Counted from the first letter of the stretch, positions 33,503-42,666 are shown. The stretch: 64,000 nt of DNA from Rhodospirillales bacterium (GCA_020638155.1 JACKJB010000004.1:124001-188000); one strand, 5' to 3'. Notes: a model not told the origin generated them from the sequence alone. Numbers and translations are program-made.

Positions 33503-34504
33503 ATGCAGATCAAAACCGCCAATGCCGATACCATCAACGAAGCTGCCGCTTTGCTAAAGGCGGGCGGGCTTGTCGTCCTGCCGACCGAGACCGTCTACGG
33601 GCTGGGGGCAAATGCGCTGGACGGGCAGGCGGTCGCGCGGATTTTTGAGGCGAAGGGCCGCCCGCAATTCAACCCGCTGATCGTGCATGTTCCGGATATA
33701 GAGGCTGCCGCCGCGCTGGTGGAGCTAAATGAAGACGCCCGCCGGGTCGCGGGTAAATTCTGGCCCGGTCCGTTAACGCTGATCCTGCCGCGCCGGGAAG
33801 ATTGCCCGGTATCCGAATTATGCAGCGCCGGCCTGCCGACACTGGCCGTAAGGGTGCCGGCGCATCCCGTGGCCCGTGCCGTGTTGCAGGCTGCGGAAGT
33901 GCCCATCGCCGCGCCAAGCGCCAACCGCTCCGGCCATATCAGCCCGACAACGCCCAAACACGCCGCGCAAAGCCTCGGCGAGGCGGTCGATATGATCCTG
34001 GCGGCAGGGGTCTGCGATGTCGGGCTTGAATCCACCGTGCTTGATTTAAGCGGCCCCCGGCCTGCCGTCCTGCGGCCGGGCGCTGTCAGCGCCGAGGAAA
34101 TTGCCGCGCTGCTTGACTGCGATGTATCCTATGAAACCGAAGCCAAAGATAATGCGCCGAAATCACCGGGACAGCTTCTACGCCATTATGCGCCGGGCAT
34201 CCCGGTACGGCTGAACGCGGTTGATTTACATCCCGGTGAAGCGCTGCTGGCGTTCGGCAGCGATAAATTCATGGGCATTAAGGGCGGCGGTGCCGCGAAA
34301 GACCTGCCGGATAGCGCGCGCTGTAATCTCAGTGAAACTGCGGACCTGCATGAAGCTGCGGCAAACCTGTTCCGGATGCTGCATGATCTTGACCATCCCG
34401 ATCATAAAGCCATCGCTGTAATGCCGGTGCCGGAGCAGGGGCTGGGCCGTGCGATCAATGACCGCCTAAAGCGGGCTGCCGCCGGGGCCGGGGAGACGAT
34501 ATAA
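33503..34504 (+). CDS. tsaC: L-threonylcarbamoyladenylate synthase (Sua5 type)
   Basis: Makes threonylcarbamoyl-AMP from threonine, bicarbonate and ATP for t6A37 of ANN-decoding tRNAs. 333 aa: YrdC catalytic domain at about 1-200 (LPTETVYGLGANA, FEAKGRP, PSANRSGHISPT) plus the C-terminal Sua5 domain (SPGQLLRHYAPGIPVRL), so it is the long Sua5 form rather than short TsaC. It sits 54 bp downstream of anmK on the same strand. A strong minus-strand hairpin at 34503-34532 overlaps its stop codon. Confidence 0.95.
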   Translation: MQIKTANADTINEAAALLKAGGLVVLPTETVYGLGANALDGQAVARIFEAKGRPQFNPLIVHVPDIEAAAALVELNEDARRVAGKFWPGPLTLILPRREDCPVSELCSAGLPTLAVRVPAHPVARAVLQAAEVPIAAPSANRSGHISPTTPKHAAQSLGEAVDMILAAGVCDVGLESTVLDLSGPRPAVLRPGAVSAEEIAALLDCDVSYETEAKDNAPKSPGQLLRHYAPGIPVRLNAVDLHPGEALLAFGSDKFMGIKGGGAAKDLPDSARCNLSETADLHEAAANLFRMLHDLDHPDHKAIAVMPVPEQGLGRAINDRLKRAAAGAGETI

Positions 34505-34532
34505 AAAGACGCCGCTTGTTCAAGGCGGCGTC
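34503..34532 (-). terminator. Terminator of the orphan 107-aa gene
   Basis: 8-bp stem GACGCCGC/GCGGCGTC with a 9-nt loop, followed on the minus strand by TTTTT. It lies 55 bp beyond the stop of the gene at 34588-34911 and overlaps the end of tsaC on the other strand. Confidence 0.75.
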
Positions 34533-34587
34533 CGGAATATCCCTGTTCAGTTTTTTAAAGTTCTGGTCCTGTTCAACTGGCCTTTAA

Positions 34588-34911
34588 TTAGCAATGGTCA
34601 TGCGTTGGTGGCGGCACGGCATTCTGTATTTGTGTGTTACTGACCGTGACAGCCATCATCCAGATCCCGATTCCGTCATCATGATTATGATGCTTCTTTT
34701 TATCGAATGCGGCGGACAGGCGTGTCGGGGCGCGGAAAAAATTCTGCGACAGGCCGCCATCGCAATCTTCGATCGCCATCGGGGCTTTGGGCATAAAATT
34801 AACGTTTTGGGAAACCAGGTTGTCCACATCGCTGGCATTGACAATAAGTTGTCCGCTCTGCGCTTTACGGGTCGCTGTTTTGGCTTTTGAGTCTTCGGTT
34901 TTGTTTTTCAT
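34588..34911 (-). CDS. Orphan small protein with His-rich, Cys-terminal end
   Basis: 107-aa protein not recognised as any family. The N-terminal ~35 residues are charged, then a central region contains DCDGG, and the C-terminal part is KKKHHNHDDG followed by a hydrophobic stretch and ends THDHC. The His/Asp clusters could bind metal. The double-Gly and terminal Cys loosely recall peptide precursors, but no maturation gene is adjacent. A perfect-spacing promoter (34965-34993), an AAGGAG ribosome site 8 bp from the ATG and a terminator at 34503-34532 make a complete single-gene transcription unit, so it is probably real and well expressed. Confidence 0.72.
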   Translation of the reverse strand: MKNKTEDSKAKTATRKAQSGQLIVNASDVDNLVSQNVNFMPKAPMAIEDCDGGLSQNFFRAPTRLSAAFDKKKHHNHDDGIGIWMMAVTVSNTQIQNAVPPPTHDHC

Positions 34912-34964
34912 TTTCCATCTCCTTTCTCATGAGGTTATAAGAAAAAAGATGTCATGTTGATTTA

Positions 34965-34993
34965 ATAATACATCTGCCTCATGTTTTTGTCAA
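34965..34993 (-). promoter_or_regulatory. Strong sigma-70 promoter of orphan gene
   Basis: -35 TTGACA (34988-34993, minus strand), exactly 17 bp spacer, -10 TATTAT (34965-34970). It is preceded by about 140 bp of very AT-rich DNA that could act as an UP element or a silencer-binding tract. The leader to the ATG at 34911 would be about 46 nt. Confidence 0.75.
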
Positions 34994-35142
34994 ATATTTT
35001 TGATATAAAAACCAAATATAAAACAAAAGTAAATTCGTAGTATTTTTTATTTATATTTACTTTGCCTAAATAAAAAATACTTATTTTTTACAGTAATTTT
35101 GTCTAATTTTTTGAAAAGGTTCGGAATTGACCTTATTGTCGC

Positions 35143-36060
35143 TTAGTATTTCCCGTTCGGGCGCTGGTCGGTCGGCAGGCTTCCCTGCGCGAGCAGCATC
35201 AGTTCTGCCGGGTTGAAGACCAGGGACGTCCGGCTGCCGAAATTCATTTTTGATCCGCGGTAAACCGGCATGGTTCCGGCTGTGCGGCTGTCTGCGGCGA
35301 AGGGCTTCATGACCAGGGTTTCAACCATGTTATTCAAAGCCATATCCTGCGAAATCTGCTGAAGCGCGGGCTTGAAACGCGGTTTTGCGGATGGCGTTGG
35401 GGCCGTGGCAGGCATGTCCTGCATATCACCGCTGGCCTGGAATTTTTTATCAAAAAACTCGTAAACGCCTGCCAGGGTCCGGGCTTCCCCGGTTTTACGG
35501 TCGTAAAATACATTGTAATTCGCCCGCGCCGCCTTGGGGAACAAATCGGCAGCATTTTGCAGCGGATTGTCCTTCATCGCGTTCAGGAAGGCCGCAGCGC
35601 CGCCGGCTCCCATGAAATGCGCGAAATACAGCTCCGTGCCACCAATATCGCCGCCGACATGCCGGTCGAGATAACGCTGGTTCTCCGCGGCGAATTCTGC
35701 GGCCAGCAACGCTGCTTTTTCAGGGTTCTTGCGTAGCTCCAGAATAGCCTGGCGGTCTGCTCCCCCGACTTTGCCGTTATCGCTGATTTTATCGGCATAA
35801 GCGCTAAGACCGTGCTTATGCCCGTATTTTTTAACCATGTTCAGCCATGTGCTTTCAATGAACTGGTACAGGCCCGAAGCGCTGCTGCTCTTGGATTCCG
35901 CCTTCGCGTTAAAGCTGCTCTCGGCGGCAGCCTGTTCCATCAGATAGGCAAAATTAACCCCTGTCCGGGCGCTGGCGGTTTTAATCGCATGCAGAACCTG
36001 CGGCGCGGCTCTCCGGGCCATCGAAGCTAAAGCATTGTTATTTAATATAGTTTCGCTCAT
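35143..36060 (-). CDS. Lytic transglycosylase-like protein
   Basis: Peptidoglycan-cleaving enzyme of the lysozyme-like/SLT superfamily, 305 aa. The catalytic Glu is in AAAESSFNAKAES, followed by SASGLYQFIESTWL, the usual second block, then YFAHFMGAGGAAAF. No signal peptide is seen from ATG 36060 (MSETILNNN); starting at 36114 adds a basic stretch that is also not a signal. Export may be by another route, or the protein may belong to a secretion or flagellar-type system. The C-terminal ~80 residues are unconserved and disordered-looking. Upstream is the divergent acyl-CoA dehydrogenase gene. Confidence 0.8.
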   Translation of the reverse strand: MSETILNNNALASMARRAAPQVLHAIKTASARTGVNFAYLMEQAAAESSFNAKAESKSSSASGLYQFIESTWLNMVKKYGHKHGLSAYADKISDNGKVGGADRQAILELRKNPEKAALLAAEFAAENQRYLDRHVGGDIGGTELYFAHFMGAGGAAAFLNAMKDNPLQNAADLFPKAARANYNVFYDRKTGEARTLAGVYEFFDKKFQASGDMQDMPATAPTPSAKPRFKPALQQISQDMALNNMVETLVMKPFAADSRTAGTMPVYRGSKMNFGSRTSLVFNPAELMLLAQGSLPTDQRPNGKY

Positions 36061-36188
36061 TTTCTGCTTTTTGGGTTCTGGTGTGAACTTTTTTCCTGTT
36101 TTTACCCTTCGCAAACCCCGTGCCAGTTTGGAAAGCCGCGCTTTTTGGGTATAGTGATACGGTTGAAATTTTTTTGGAGCGCCTTTTT

Positions 36189-37943
36189 ATGAGCACATAT
36201 ATCCCGCCGGTTCAGGACCAGATGTTTATCCTGAATCACGTTATCGATCTGTCCCCGCTACAGGCCGTACAAAATGGTGATATCGATGCATCGATGATCG
36301 AAGCCGTTCTGGGTGAGGCGGGCAAGCTGGCGGCGGACGTTCTGGCCCCGCTCAACGACACGGGCGATAAGCAGGGCTGCGTGCTTGAGGACGGCAAGGT
36401 CGCCACCCCGAAAGGATTTAAAGAGGCCTATGCCACCTTTATCGCTAACGGCTGGAACGCGGTGCCTTTCGATCCGGAATATGGCGGACAGGGACTGCCC
36501 TGGGCGCTGACTTTTGCGCTGCAGGAACTGTGGCAGGGGGCGAACATGGCGTTCGGCCTGTGCCCGCTGCTGACCCAGGCCGGGGTTGAAGCGCTGCATG
36601 AATACGGCACTGATGAACAAAAGCAGACCTATTTGGCGAAAATGATCTCAGGCGAATGGACCGGTAGCATGCAGCTGACCGAACCGCAGGCCGGGACGGA
36701 TCTCGGGTCGCTCAGATGCACGGCAGAACCGCAGGATGACGGCTCTTACAGGCTGCGCGGCCAGAAGATTTTTATTACCTATGGTGAGCATGATTTTACC
36801 GGGAATATCGTGCACATGGTGCTGGCCCGCACCCCCGGCGCGCCGGAAGGCTATAAGGGAATTTCCATGTTCCTGGTTCCTAAATTCATCCCCGATGCGC
36901 AGGGCAATCCGGGGCAGCGCAACGATGCTTATTGCGTCGGGCTTGAACATAAGCTCGGCATCCACGCTTCGCCGACCTGCACGATGCAATATGGCGATGC
37001 GGGCGGCGCGGTAGGCTGGCTGATCGGTAAGGAAAATGAAGGGCTCAAAAATATGTTCATCATGATGAACAATGCCCGCCTCTGTGTCGGCCTGCAAGGC
37101 GTCGCACTGGCGGAGCGCGCGTACCAGAAAGCGCTGTCCTACGCCAAAGAGCGGGTGCAGGGGACGCGCATCGACCAAAAAGACGGGGGCAAAGTTGCTA
37201 TCATTGAGCATCCCGATGTTCGCCGGATGCTGATGCGTATGAAAACGCAGATTGAAGCAGGCCGGGCGCTGGCGCTGGAATCAGGCCTGCTGCTGGATCT
37301 GGCTAAAGCGGGGGATCAGGATGCGGCGGCGCGGGTGAACCTGCTGACCCCGGTTGTGAAAGCGTGGTGCACCGATATGGCGAACGAGGTCGCGGCGCTG
37401 GGGGTGCAGGTCCATGGCGGTATGGGCTTTATCGAGGAAACCGGCGCGGCGCAGTTCATCCGGGATGCCCGGATTCTGAGCATTTATGAAGGCACCAACG
37501 GTGTGCAGGCGCAGGATCTATACGTGCAGAAATTACTGCGGGATAAAGGGGCGGCGATGCAAAGCTGGATCGCCGATGCGCAGACCCATATTACGAAGGC
37601 GCAAGAACATAAGGAACTGGCCGCGGCAGCAGGATCCCTGCAGGCGGCGCTGGAACAGTTGACAGAGGCCGGAGGTCTGATCGCTTCATACGGAGCATAT
37701 GAAGGTGCTGCCGTCAGTGTGCCTTACCTCCGTCTGTTCGGGCATGTTGCGGGGGGCGCCATGTTATGCCGCAGCGCGCTTGCGGGGCTGGTATGCGGTG
37801 ATGATGTTCTGGCGGAAAGCAAACGGCTGAGCTTCGCATTTTATATGGCGCATATCCTTCCTGAAAGTGCGGGCTTATTGGAAACAATCCGTGGCGGCAG
37901 CGATTCTGTCACCGAGGCCGGTAAGGTGTTACTGGTCGGTTGA
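36189..37943 (+). CDS. Acyl-CoA dehydrogenase (long, DmdC/FadE-like form)
   Basis: FAD enzyme of 584 aa that oxidises an acyl-CoA to the 2-enoyl-CoA. Blocks: YGGQGLPWAL, MQLTEPQAGTDLGSLR (FAD/substrate loop), GGMGFIEETGAAQFIRDARI and YEGTNGVQAQDL with the probable catalytic Glu. The extra C-terminal domain marks the ~590-aa subfamily that includes 3-methylmercaptopropionyl-CoA dehydrogenase, but a general acyl-CoA substrate is equally possible. ATG 36189 follows GGAG; the frame stays open upstream to 36120. It overlaps the next, convergent gene by 15 bp. Confidence 0.93.
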   Translation: MSTYIPPVQDQMFILNHVIDLSPLQAVQNGDIDASMIEAVLGEAGKLAADVLAPLNDTGDKQGCVLEDGKVATPKGFKEAYATFIANGWNAVPFDPEYGGQGLPWALTFALQELWQGANMAFGLCPLLTQAGVEALHEYGTDEQKQTYLAKMISGEWTGSMQLTEPQAGTDLGSLRCTAEPQDDGSYRLRGQKIFITYGEHDFTGNIVHMVLARTPGAPEGYKGISMFLVPKFIPDAQGNPGQRNDAYCVGLEHKLGIHASPTCTMQYGDAGGAVGWLIGKENEGLKNMFIMMNNARLCVGLQGVALAERAYQKALSYAKERVQGTRIDQKDGGKVAIIEHPDVRRMLMRMKTQIEAGRALALESGLLLDLAKAGDQDAAARVNLLTPVVKAWCTDMANEVAALGVQVHGGMGFIEETGAAQFIRDARILSIYEGTNGVQAQDLYVQKLLRDKGAAMQSWIADAQTHITKAQEHKELAAAAGSLQAALEQLTEAGGLIASYGAYEGAAVSVPYLRLFGHVAGGAMLCRSALAGLVCGDDVLAESKRLSFAFYMAHILPESAGLLETIRGGSDSVTEAGKVLLVG

Positions 37944-38528
37944 CAGGCGCGGCTTCAGAGGGTTGTTCTCAATTTCCTTGGCGCATTTGAGCGCTGAAGC
38001 GCTGCCGATCCCCGTCAGCTTAGGCATATAAGAGCCCGGGTTCTCCATATATAGTTTGGCAAAGTGCCGCCCGTAACACCCGCAGAACTCTTCAAGACCG
38101 TATGGCATTTGCCATCCATAAAGCCCGGTACATTGTTTATAGCCGTATCCGGCGGCTCCGGCTTCATTCGGACATTCTTCGGCGACCTGGTCGGCCAGCG
38201 ACAGCGGGTCGACCAGCGGGTTATAATCAAGAATACGCCGATCAAGGAACTTTGCCGCAACACAGCGGCAATCATGCAGGCTGGAGAACATATCCTGCGT
38301 TTCGCAGAAATTATGAACGAATTCGGCCTCCGCCATCAGCTCAGCCTGGATGTCGGGAGGGAGCCGGTTATAGACGTCGTCCGCTTTTTTTGATCCCATG
38401 TCCTGTGCCTGCTGTTCCGGGGCGATATAAGGGTTGTAATCCTGCGCACGGGCAGCGCCTGGTAAAGCAGACAGCAGGAGAGCGGTCAGCGTAAACGAAA
38501 AAAGAATATATACGGCAATACGGGGCAT
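37929..38528 (-). CDS. Exported Cys-rich hypothetical protein
   Basis: 199-aa protein with a signal peptide from ATG 38528 (hydrophobic core about 4-22, cleavage after ARA). The mature part has eight cysteines in pairs (CETQ, CRC, EECPNE, KQCT, FCGC, LKCAK), which suggests disulfide bonds in the periplasm. Not recognised; no catalytic motif seen. An upstream in-frame start (38567) lacks signal-peptide character. It converges with the acyl-CoA dehydrogenase gene with a 15-bp overlap. Confidence 0.75.
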   Translation of the reverse strand: MPRIAVYILFSFTLTALLLSALPGAARAQDYNPYIAPEQQAQDMGSKKADDVYNRLPPDIQAELMAEAEFVHNFCETQDMFSSLHDCRCVAAKFLDRRILDYNPLVDPLSLADQVAEECPNEAGAAGYGYKQCTGLYGWQMPYGLEEFCGCYGRHFAKLYMENPGSYMPKLTGIGSASALKCAKEIENNPLKPRLSTDQ

Positions 38529-38601
38529 CAGCCTGAATTTCCTTGTCTTTATATAATCATACCACAAAACGGTTCTTATTAAGATATGGTTCCAGAGCCA
38601 T

Positions 38602-38629
38602 AAAGAAAAGGCCGGAAAATCCGGCCTTT
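38602..38629 (-). terminator. Terminator after the HTH coiled-coil gene
   Basis: 10-bp stem AAAGGCCGGA/TCCGGCCTTT with a 3-nt loop, followed on the minus strand by TCTTT. It lies 25 bp beyond the stop of the gene at 38654-39313. The symmetric A/T flanks could also stop transcription in the other direction. Confidence 0.7.
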
Positions 38630-38653
38630 AAAAATTCTCTAGTTGTACAGGTG

Positions 38654-39313
38654 TTAGGCGCTGGCTTGCTTCGGCTCGTCGTCCTTGCCTTCTGCGGGCT
38701 GGGCTGGGGCATCTGTTGCAGCGGCGGCTTTCTCATCCGGGCTTTTGAATTTATGCCACAGGCCCTGGATATCAAAGCCGGAGCGGCGGTCAGCATTGGA
38801 TGAAGGGTTTGCCGGGCGGTTTTCATTATCGCTCTTCATTTTTTTCATGCCCTTCATGCGCTGTTCCATCATTTGCTGACGGCGCTCACGGGCGCGGCGT
38901 TCGCGCTCCTTGATTTCCTCTTTCAGCTCTTCAGCCTGTTTCTGGCTGTACTGGCTGGTAATCAGGGTCTGCTGCGCCTGTTTCTGCCACTGGTCACGCT
39001 GCTCTTTCAGATCGCTGACCTGGTCGCGGGTGACATCCAGCTGGTCTTCCAGCATACGGATGCGCATTTTCATCCGCTCCATCTCCAGCATATGCGTCGC
39101 TTTTTCAATCTCGGCTTCGACCGCTTTCTGGTCTTTGCTTTCGGAGTCCTGCGGCATCAGGCCAAAGGCGCGGTCCAGCTCTGAAACGTCAATGACGCGG
39201 CGGCCGTTGCCATCGACTTCATAGGAAATCTTGCCGCTTTTCATCGCGCGCTGGATGGTTGATTTCGATTTGCCGGTCAGTTCGGCAGCACGCTGTGCTC
39301 CTACCTTTGCCAT
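38654..39313 (-). CDS. HTH protein with long coiled coil
   Basis: 219-aa protein: an N-terminal MerR/excisionase-type helix-turn-helix (RAAELTGKSKSTIQRAMKSGKISYEVDGNGRRVIDVSEL, residues 8-47), then a long charged coiled coil (about 70-155) and a Gln/Lys/Ala-rich disordered tail. This layout resembles plasmid-type proteins annotated as entry-exclusion protein 1 or KfrA-like, but similar chromosomal genes occur in alphaproteobacteria. ATG 39313 has GGAGGG upstream. It is 91 bp downstream of the SapC-like gene on the same strand and probably cotranscribed. A DNA-binding, polymerising regulator is the best guess. Confidence 0.8.
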   Translation of the reverse strand: MAKVGAQRAAELTGKSKSTIQRAMKSGKISYEVDGNGRRVIDVSELDRAFGLMPQDSESKDQKAVEAEIEKATHMLEMERMKMRIRMLEDQLDVTRDQVSDLKEQRDQWQKQAQQTLITSQYSQKQAEELKEEIKERERRARERRQQMMEQRMKGMKKMKSDNENRPANPSSNADRRSGFDIQGLWHKFKSPDEKAAAATDAPAQPAEGKDDEPKQASA

Positions 39314-39404
39314 ATCAGGCCCTCCTTGGTGGTGGTTTTGCAATACTTTCCGGTGCCGGCACCATGCCGGCAGACACCGTTTCAAGGCGGCGCATCAGGA
39401 AAGT

Positions 39405-40202
39405 TTATTTCTTCTTATTCTTGCCTTCTTGTTCAAGGCGCTCATTCAGCAGAGCGGTTAAGCGCTGCCATTGCGACCCGGAAAACAGGTGCGCGTACAG
39501 GAATGGCAGCCAGCCTTTTTTACGCCATTCCAGAAAATCCGCATCCGATACTTCGGCCAGCTTTTGTTCGTCAATAATGCGGAAACCTGAGAAACTGATT
39601 TTTTGTCCGTCGCCGATAGCGATCTCGGCCTGACGGTCAACCAGCAGACCGCTGGCGGCCAATGCCTTGCTGAACTCAATCGTTTGCTGGGCGGCGGCAT
39701 GATAGGATTTGCAGAATTCCAGCGCATTCTGGGCCAGTTGCGTCGGCTCGCTGTTTTCTGTGAAAAATTTCTGGTCGCTCTTTTCGTTGATGACGTTATC
39801 GTCCATATCAACGCACAGCGTCAGCTGGTCGCTGTTCGGCACTTCTGAAAAGATGAACGGGTAGCGGCGGATATAAGCCGGGATATAAGTGTTCTTTTCC
39901 CATTCGCCTTTTTTATTGACGAACAGGTTCTCATTATCGCGCAGGCCGACCAGGGCAACCGGGGTTGCGTTATTGTCAGGGCTGAAAGCGATTGGATAGA
40001 AATGGCAGATTTGCGGCATCTCGATCATGTTGATCGGCACGGCGTTCACCGTGCTGGTGAAGCCCAGTCCAAAATCTTTTTTCAGACCCAGCTTGACGTG
40101 TTTTTTGGAATCAAGCGGCATCGGCTGTTTGTAAAAGAGCGGCATGTTAGCGCCTTCGGTCTGTGCGGGGGCTTGCTGTGCAGCGGCTTCTTTATCAGCC
40201 AT
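39405..40202 (-). CDS. SapC family protein
   Basis: 265-aa protein of the SapC family (PF07277), named after a Campylobacter S-layer transport gene; biochemical role unknown. Recognised by the block HYPIAFSP (here HFYPIAFSPDNN), VALVGLRDNENLFV, YIPAYIRRYPFIFS and the late FLEWRKKGWLPFLYAHLFS. There is no signal peptide or TM. In proteobacteria sapC genes often neighbour TonB receptors or tryptophan halogenases, none of which is here. It is followed by the HTH coiled-coil gene. Confidence 0.88.
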   Translation of the reverse strand: MADKEAAAQQAPAQTEGANMPLFYKQPMPLDSKKHVKLGLKKDFGLGFTSTVNAVPINMIEMPQICHFYPIAFSPDNNATPVALVGLRDNENLFVNKKGEWEKNTYIPAYIRRYPFIFSEVPNSDQLTLCVDMDDNVINEKSDQKFFTENSEPTQLAQNALEFCKSYHAAAQQTIEFSKALAASGLLVDRQAEIAIGDGQKISFSGFRIIDEQKLAEVSDADFLEWRKKGWLPFLYAHLFSGSQWQRLTALLNERLEQEGKNKKK

Positions 40203-40289
40203 AATAATAAGTCCTTTGATTATTTAACGTCTAAAAAACACACACTGTATGTATACAATTCCGTTCGCATACTCAAGCAGAGTTACACA

Positions 40290-41168
40290 TTAAACGCAAT
40301 CTTTTTTGAGTTCCGGAAATAGCCTTTTCCCCAACTCAATATCCCCCAGCCCGATCATGGCATTGGTCCGCTTGCGCGGCTCATTAAAGCGCGGCATGCG
40401 CCCGGTCGTCAGGTCGATCATCGCCCCGCCGGCATTTTTAAGGATCAGCCAGTCCGGCGCGTAATCCCAGCTAAAACCGTTGCTGTCCTGCAGACTGGGT
40501 TTTTTCGCGCAATTCACGAAAATGTCGGCCTCACCTTTGGCGACAGCCATATAAAAAGCCGTTTTGCAAAGCCCTTTGGCTTGTTCGAGCGGCGGTACAT
40601 TCAGACCGCGTTTGGACAGGCTGTTCCGCGCCGCATCGTAACTTTCACGGCTGTAATGCAGTTCGTTGAACAGGGTGCGCAGGGGCTTTGTGCCTGAAAC
40701 GGGCTTGCTTGTAATAATCTTGTCCGCTTCCGGGGTCCGGCACCGGGCGCTGCCGTCCCGTGTGCTGTAAAAGAAGCGTTGATGGACCGGTTCGTGGATC
40801 ACGCCGAGCACAGGGCATCCGTCTTCGACCAGGGCGATTTTAACGTAAAAATGATCGTTCTGGGCAATAAAGCCTTTGGTGCCGTCCAGCGGATCGACAG
40901 TCCAGTACAGGCGCTTATCTTGTTCGGCTTCTGCCGTGTTTTCTTCGGAAATTACCGTGATATCAGGGGTGAGCTGCTGAAGCCGTGTGACGATCAGGGC
41001 GCTGGATTCCTTGTCTGCCGCGGTAACGGGGGAGCTGTCTTGTTTAAGCTCAATATTGAGTGCAGCATCCTTATAGTGCTTCATCAGCACGCCGCCTGCG
41101 GCCCCGGCGATATCAAGGATCTCCGGCAGCCAGAGCTGCAATTGTTTTTCCTGAACCTGCTGTGTCAT
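40290..41168 (-). CDS. cysQ: 3'(2'),5'-bisphosphate nucleotidase CysQ (copy 1)
   Basis: Mg2+-dependent, lithium-sensitive-type phosphatase, 292 aa, that hydrolyses PAP (and PAPS) produced by sulfate assimilation. Metal-site motifs: SPVTAADKES, EENTAE, the DPLDGTKGF block and WDYAPDWLILKNAGG, the last matching the WDxAxxxxLxxxAGG motif. ATG 41168 has CGGAG just upstream; a start ten codons earlier is weaker. It lies on the opposite strand and before ugd and the cysD-cysNC operon. A second, only distantly similar CysQ is encoded at 45923. Confidence 0.9.
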   Translation of the reverse strand: MTQQVQEKQLQLWLPEILDIAGAAGGVLMKHYKDAALNIELKQDSSPVTAADKESSALIVTRLQQLTPDITVISEENTAEAEQDKRLYWTVDPLDGTKGFIAQNDHFYVKIALVEDGCPVLGVIHEPVHQRFFYSTRDGSARCRTPEADKIITSKPVSGTKPLRTLFNELHYSRESYDAARNSLSKRGLNVPPLEQAKGLCKTAFYMAVAKGEADIFVNCAKKPSLQDSNGFSWDYAPDWLILKNAGGAMIDLTTGRMPRFNEPRKRTNAMIGLGDIELGKRLFPELKKDCV

Positions 41169-41313
41169 GACGTCTCCGGTTAAAGCGATATTAGTCATAA
41201 CACAGAAGTGGTTTGTAAGGCAAGATTTGCGGTAAATAAAGCTTTTGCCTTTTGTGCAGGATGCGTTAAACTCCGCGCGAAACAGCCATTTTTAAAGAGA
41301 GAGGGTGCGTGTA

Positions 41314-42666
41314 ATGCGGATAGCAATGGTCGGAACCGGGTATGTCGGTCTGGTTTCAGGAACGTGTTTTGCCGAATTCGGTCACGATGTTGTTTGCGTC
41401 GATCTGGACAAGGACAAGATCGAGCGCCTGAAAAAAGGCGAAGTACCGATTTACGAACCGGGCCTTGAAGACCTGCTCGCCCGCCAGATCGAGGCGGGAC
41501 GGATCAGTTTCACTACGGCCATCGCTGATGCGATTGGCGGTGCCGATGCGGTGTTTATAGCCGTCGGTACGCCTTCGCGCCGTTTCGGCCGTGATGCGGA
41601 TTTAAGCTATGTCTATGACGCGGCCCGCGATATTGCCCGCGCGGCAAAAGACTATGTCGTCGTCGTCGATAAATCGACCGTGCCGGTCGGGACCGCCGGT
41701 GAAGTGGAGCGTATTATGCGCGAGGAAAACGCCGAGCTCGATTTCGACGTCGTGTCCAACCCGGAATTCCTGCGTGAAGGTGCGGCGATCGAGGATTTTA
41801 TGCGCCCTGACCGCGTTGTCGTCGGCGCGGAATCGGACCGGGCGCAAAAAATCATGCGCGAGATTTACCGCCCGCTTTACATCAATGAAACCCCGATCGT
41901 TTTCACAAAACGCGAAACGGCGGAACTGATTAAATATGCGGCCAACGCGTTCCTGGCGACCAAGATCACTTTTATCAACGAAATTGCCGATCTGTGCGAA
42001 AAGGTCGGTGCCGACGTTCAGGAAGTGGCCAAGGGCATCGGCCTGGACGGCCGGATCGGCGGCAAGTTTTTACATGCCGGGCCGGGCTATGGCGGATCGT
42101 GCTTCCCCAAAGATACCGCTGCATTGACGCGGACGGGACAGAAATACGGCGCGGCGCAGCGTATCGTCGAAACGGTCGTGTCCGTCAACGAAGACCGCAA
42201 GGCGCATATGGCGGATAAAGTAATTGCAGCCTGCGGCGGCGATGTGCGCGGTAAAAAGATCGGCATTCTCGGCGTGGCGTTCAAGCCGAATACCGATGAT
42301 ATGCGCGATTCCCCGTCGCTGACGATTATCCCGATTTTGCAACAGGAAGGCGCGGTCATCGCCGCCTATGATCCCGAGGCGATGCCGGAGGCAAAAAAGC
42401 TGCTCAGCGATGTAGACTGGCAATCCGGGCCGTATGATGTGGCTAAGGATGCCGATGTGCTGGTGATTATCACCGAATGGAACGAATTCCGCGCCCTTGA
42501 CCTGGAACGGCTGGGGACGCTGATGAAGGAAAAGCGCCTGATCGACCTGCGCAACATCTATAAGACCACCGATATGGAAGGCACAGGCTTTCATTATGTC
42601 TCGATCGGCCGTCCCGAAGTGGGCGGCGCGGGACAGGAAATCCTGCGCGAGGTCTCGAACGGATAA
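41314..42666 (+). CDS. ugd: UDP-glucose 6-dehydrogenase
   Basis: Oxidises UDP-glucose twice with NAD to UDP-glucuronate, a precursor of capsule, exopolysaccharide or modified lipid A. 450 aa: NAD site GTGYVGLVSG at the N-terminus, SNPEFLREGAAI, and the catalytic Cys in GPGYGGSCFPKD, with a C-terminal NAD-like domain (GVAFKPNTDDMRDSPS). ATG 41314 is preferred to a GTG at 41305 embedded in the ribosome site. The cysD start is 62 bp downstream on the same strand, so they may share transcripts, although no pathway link is obvious. Confidence 0.97.
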   Translation: MRIAMVGTGYVGLVSGTCFAEFGHDVVCVDLDKDKIERLKKGEVPIYEPGLEDLLARQIEAGRISFTTAIADAIGGADAVFIAVGTPSRRFGRDADLSYVYDAARDIARAAKDYVVVVDKSTVPVGTAGEVERIMREENAELDFDVVSNPEFLREGAAIEDFMRPDRVVVGAESDRAQKIMREIYRPLYINETPIVFTKRETAELIKYAANAFLATKITFINEIADLCEKVGADVQEVAKGIGLDGRIGGKFLHAGPGYGGSCFPKDTAALTRTGQKYGAAQRIVETVVSVNEDRKAHMADKVIAACGGDVRGKKIGILGVAFKPNTDDMRDSPSLTIIPILQQEGAVIAAYDPEAMPEAKKLLSDVDWQSGPYDVAKDADVLVIITEWNEFRALDLERLGTLMKEKRLIDLRNIYKTTDMEGTGFHYVSIGRPEVGGAGQEILREVSNG

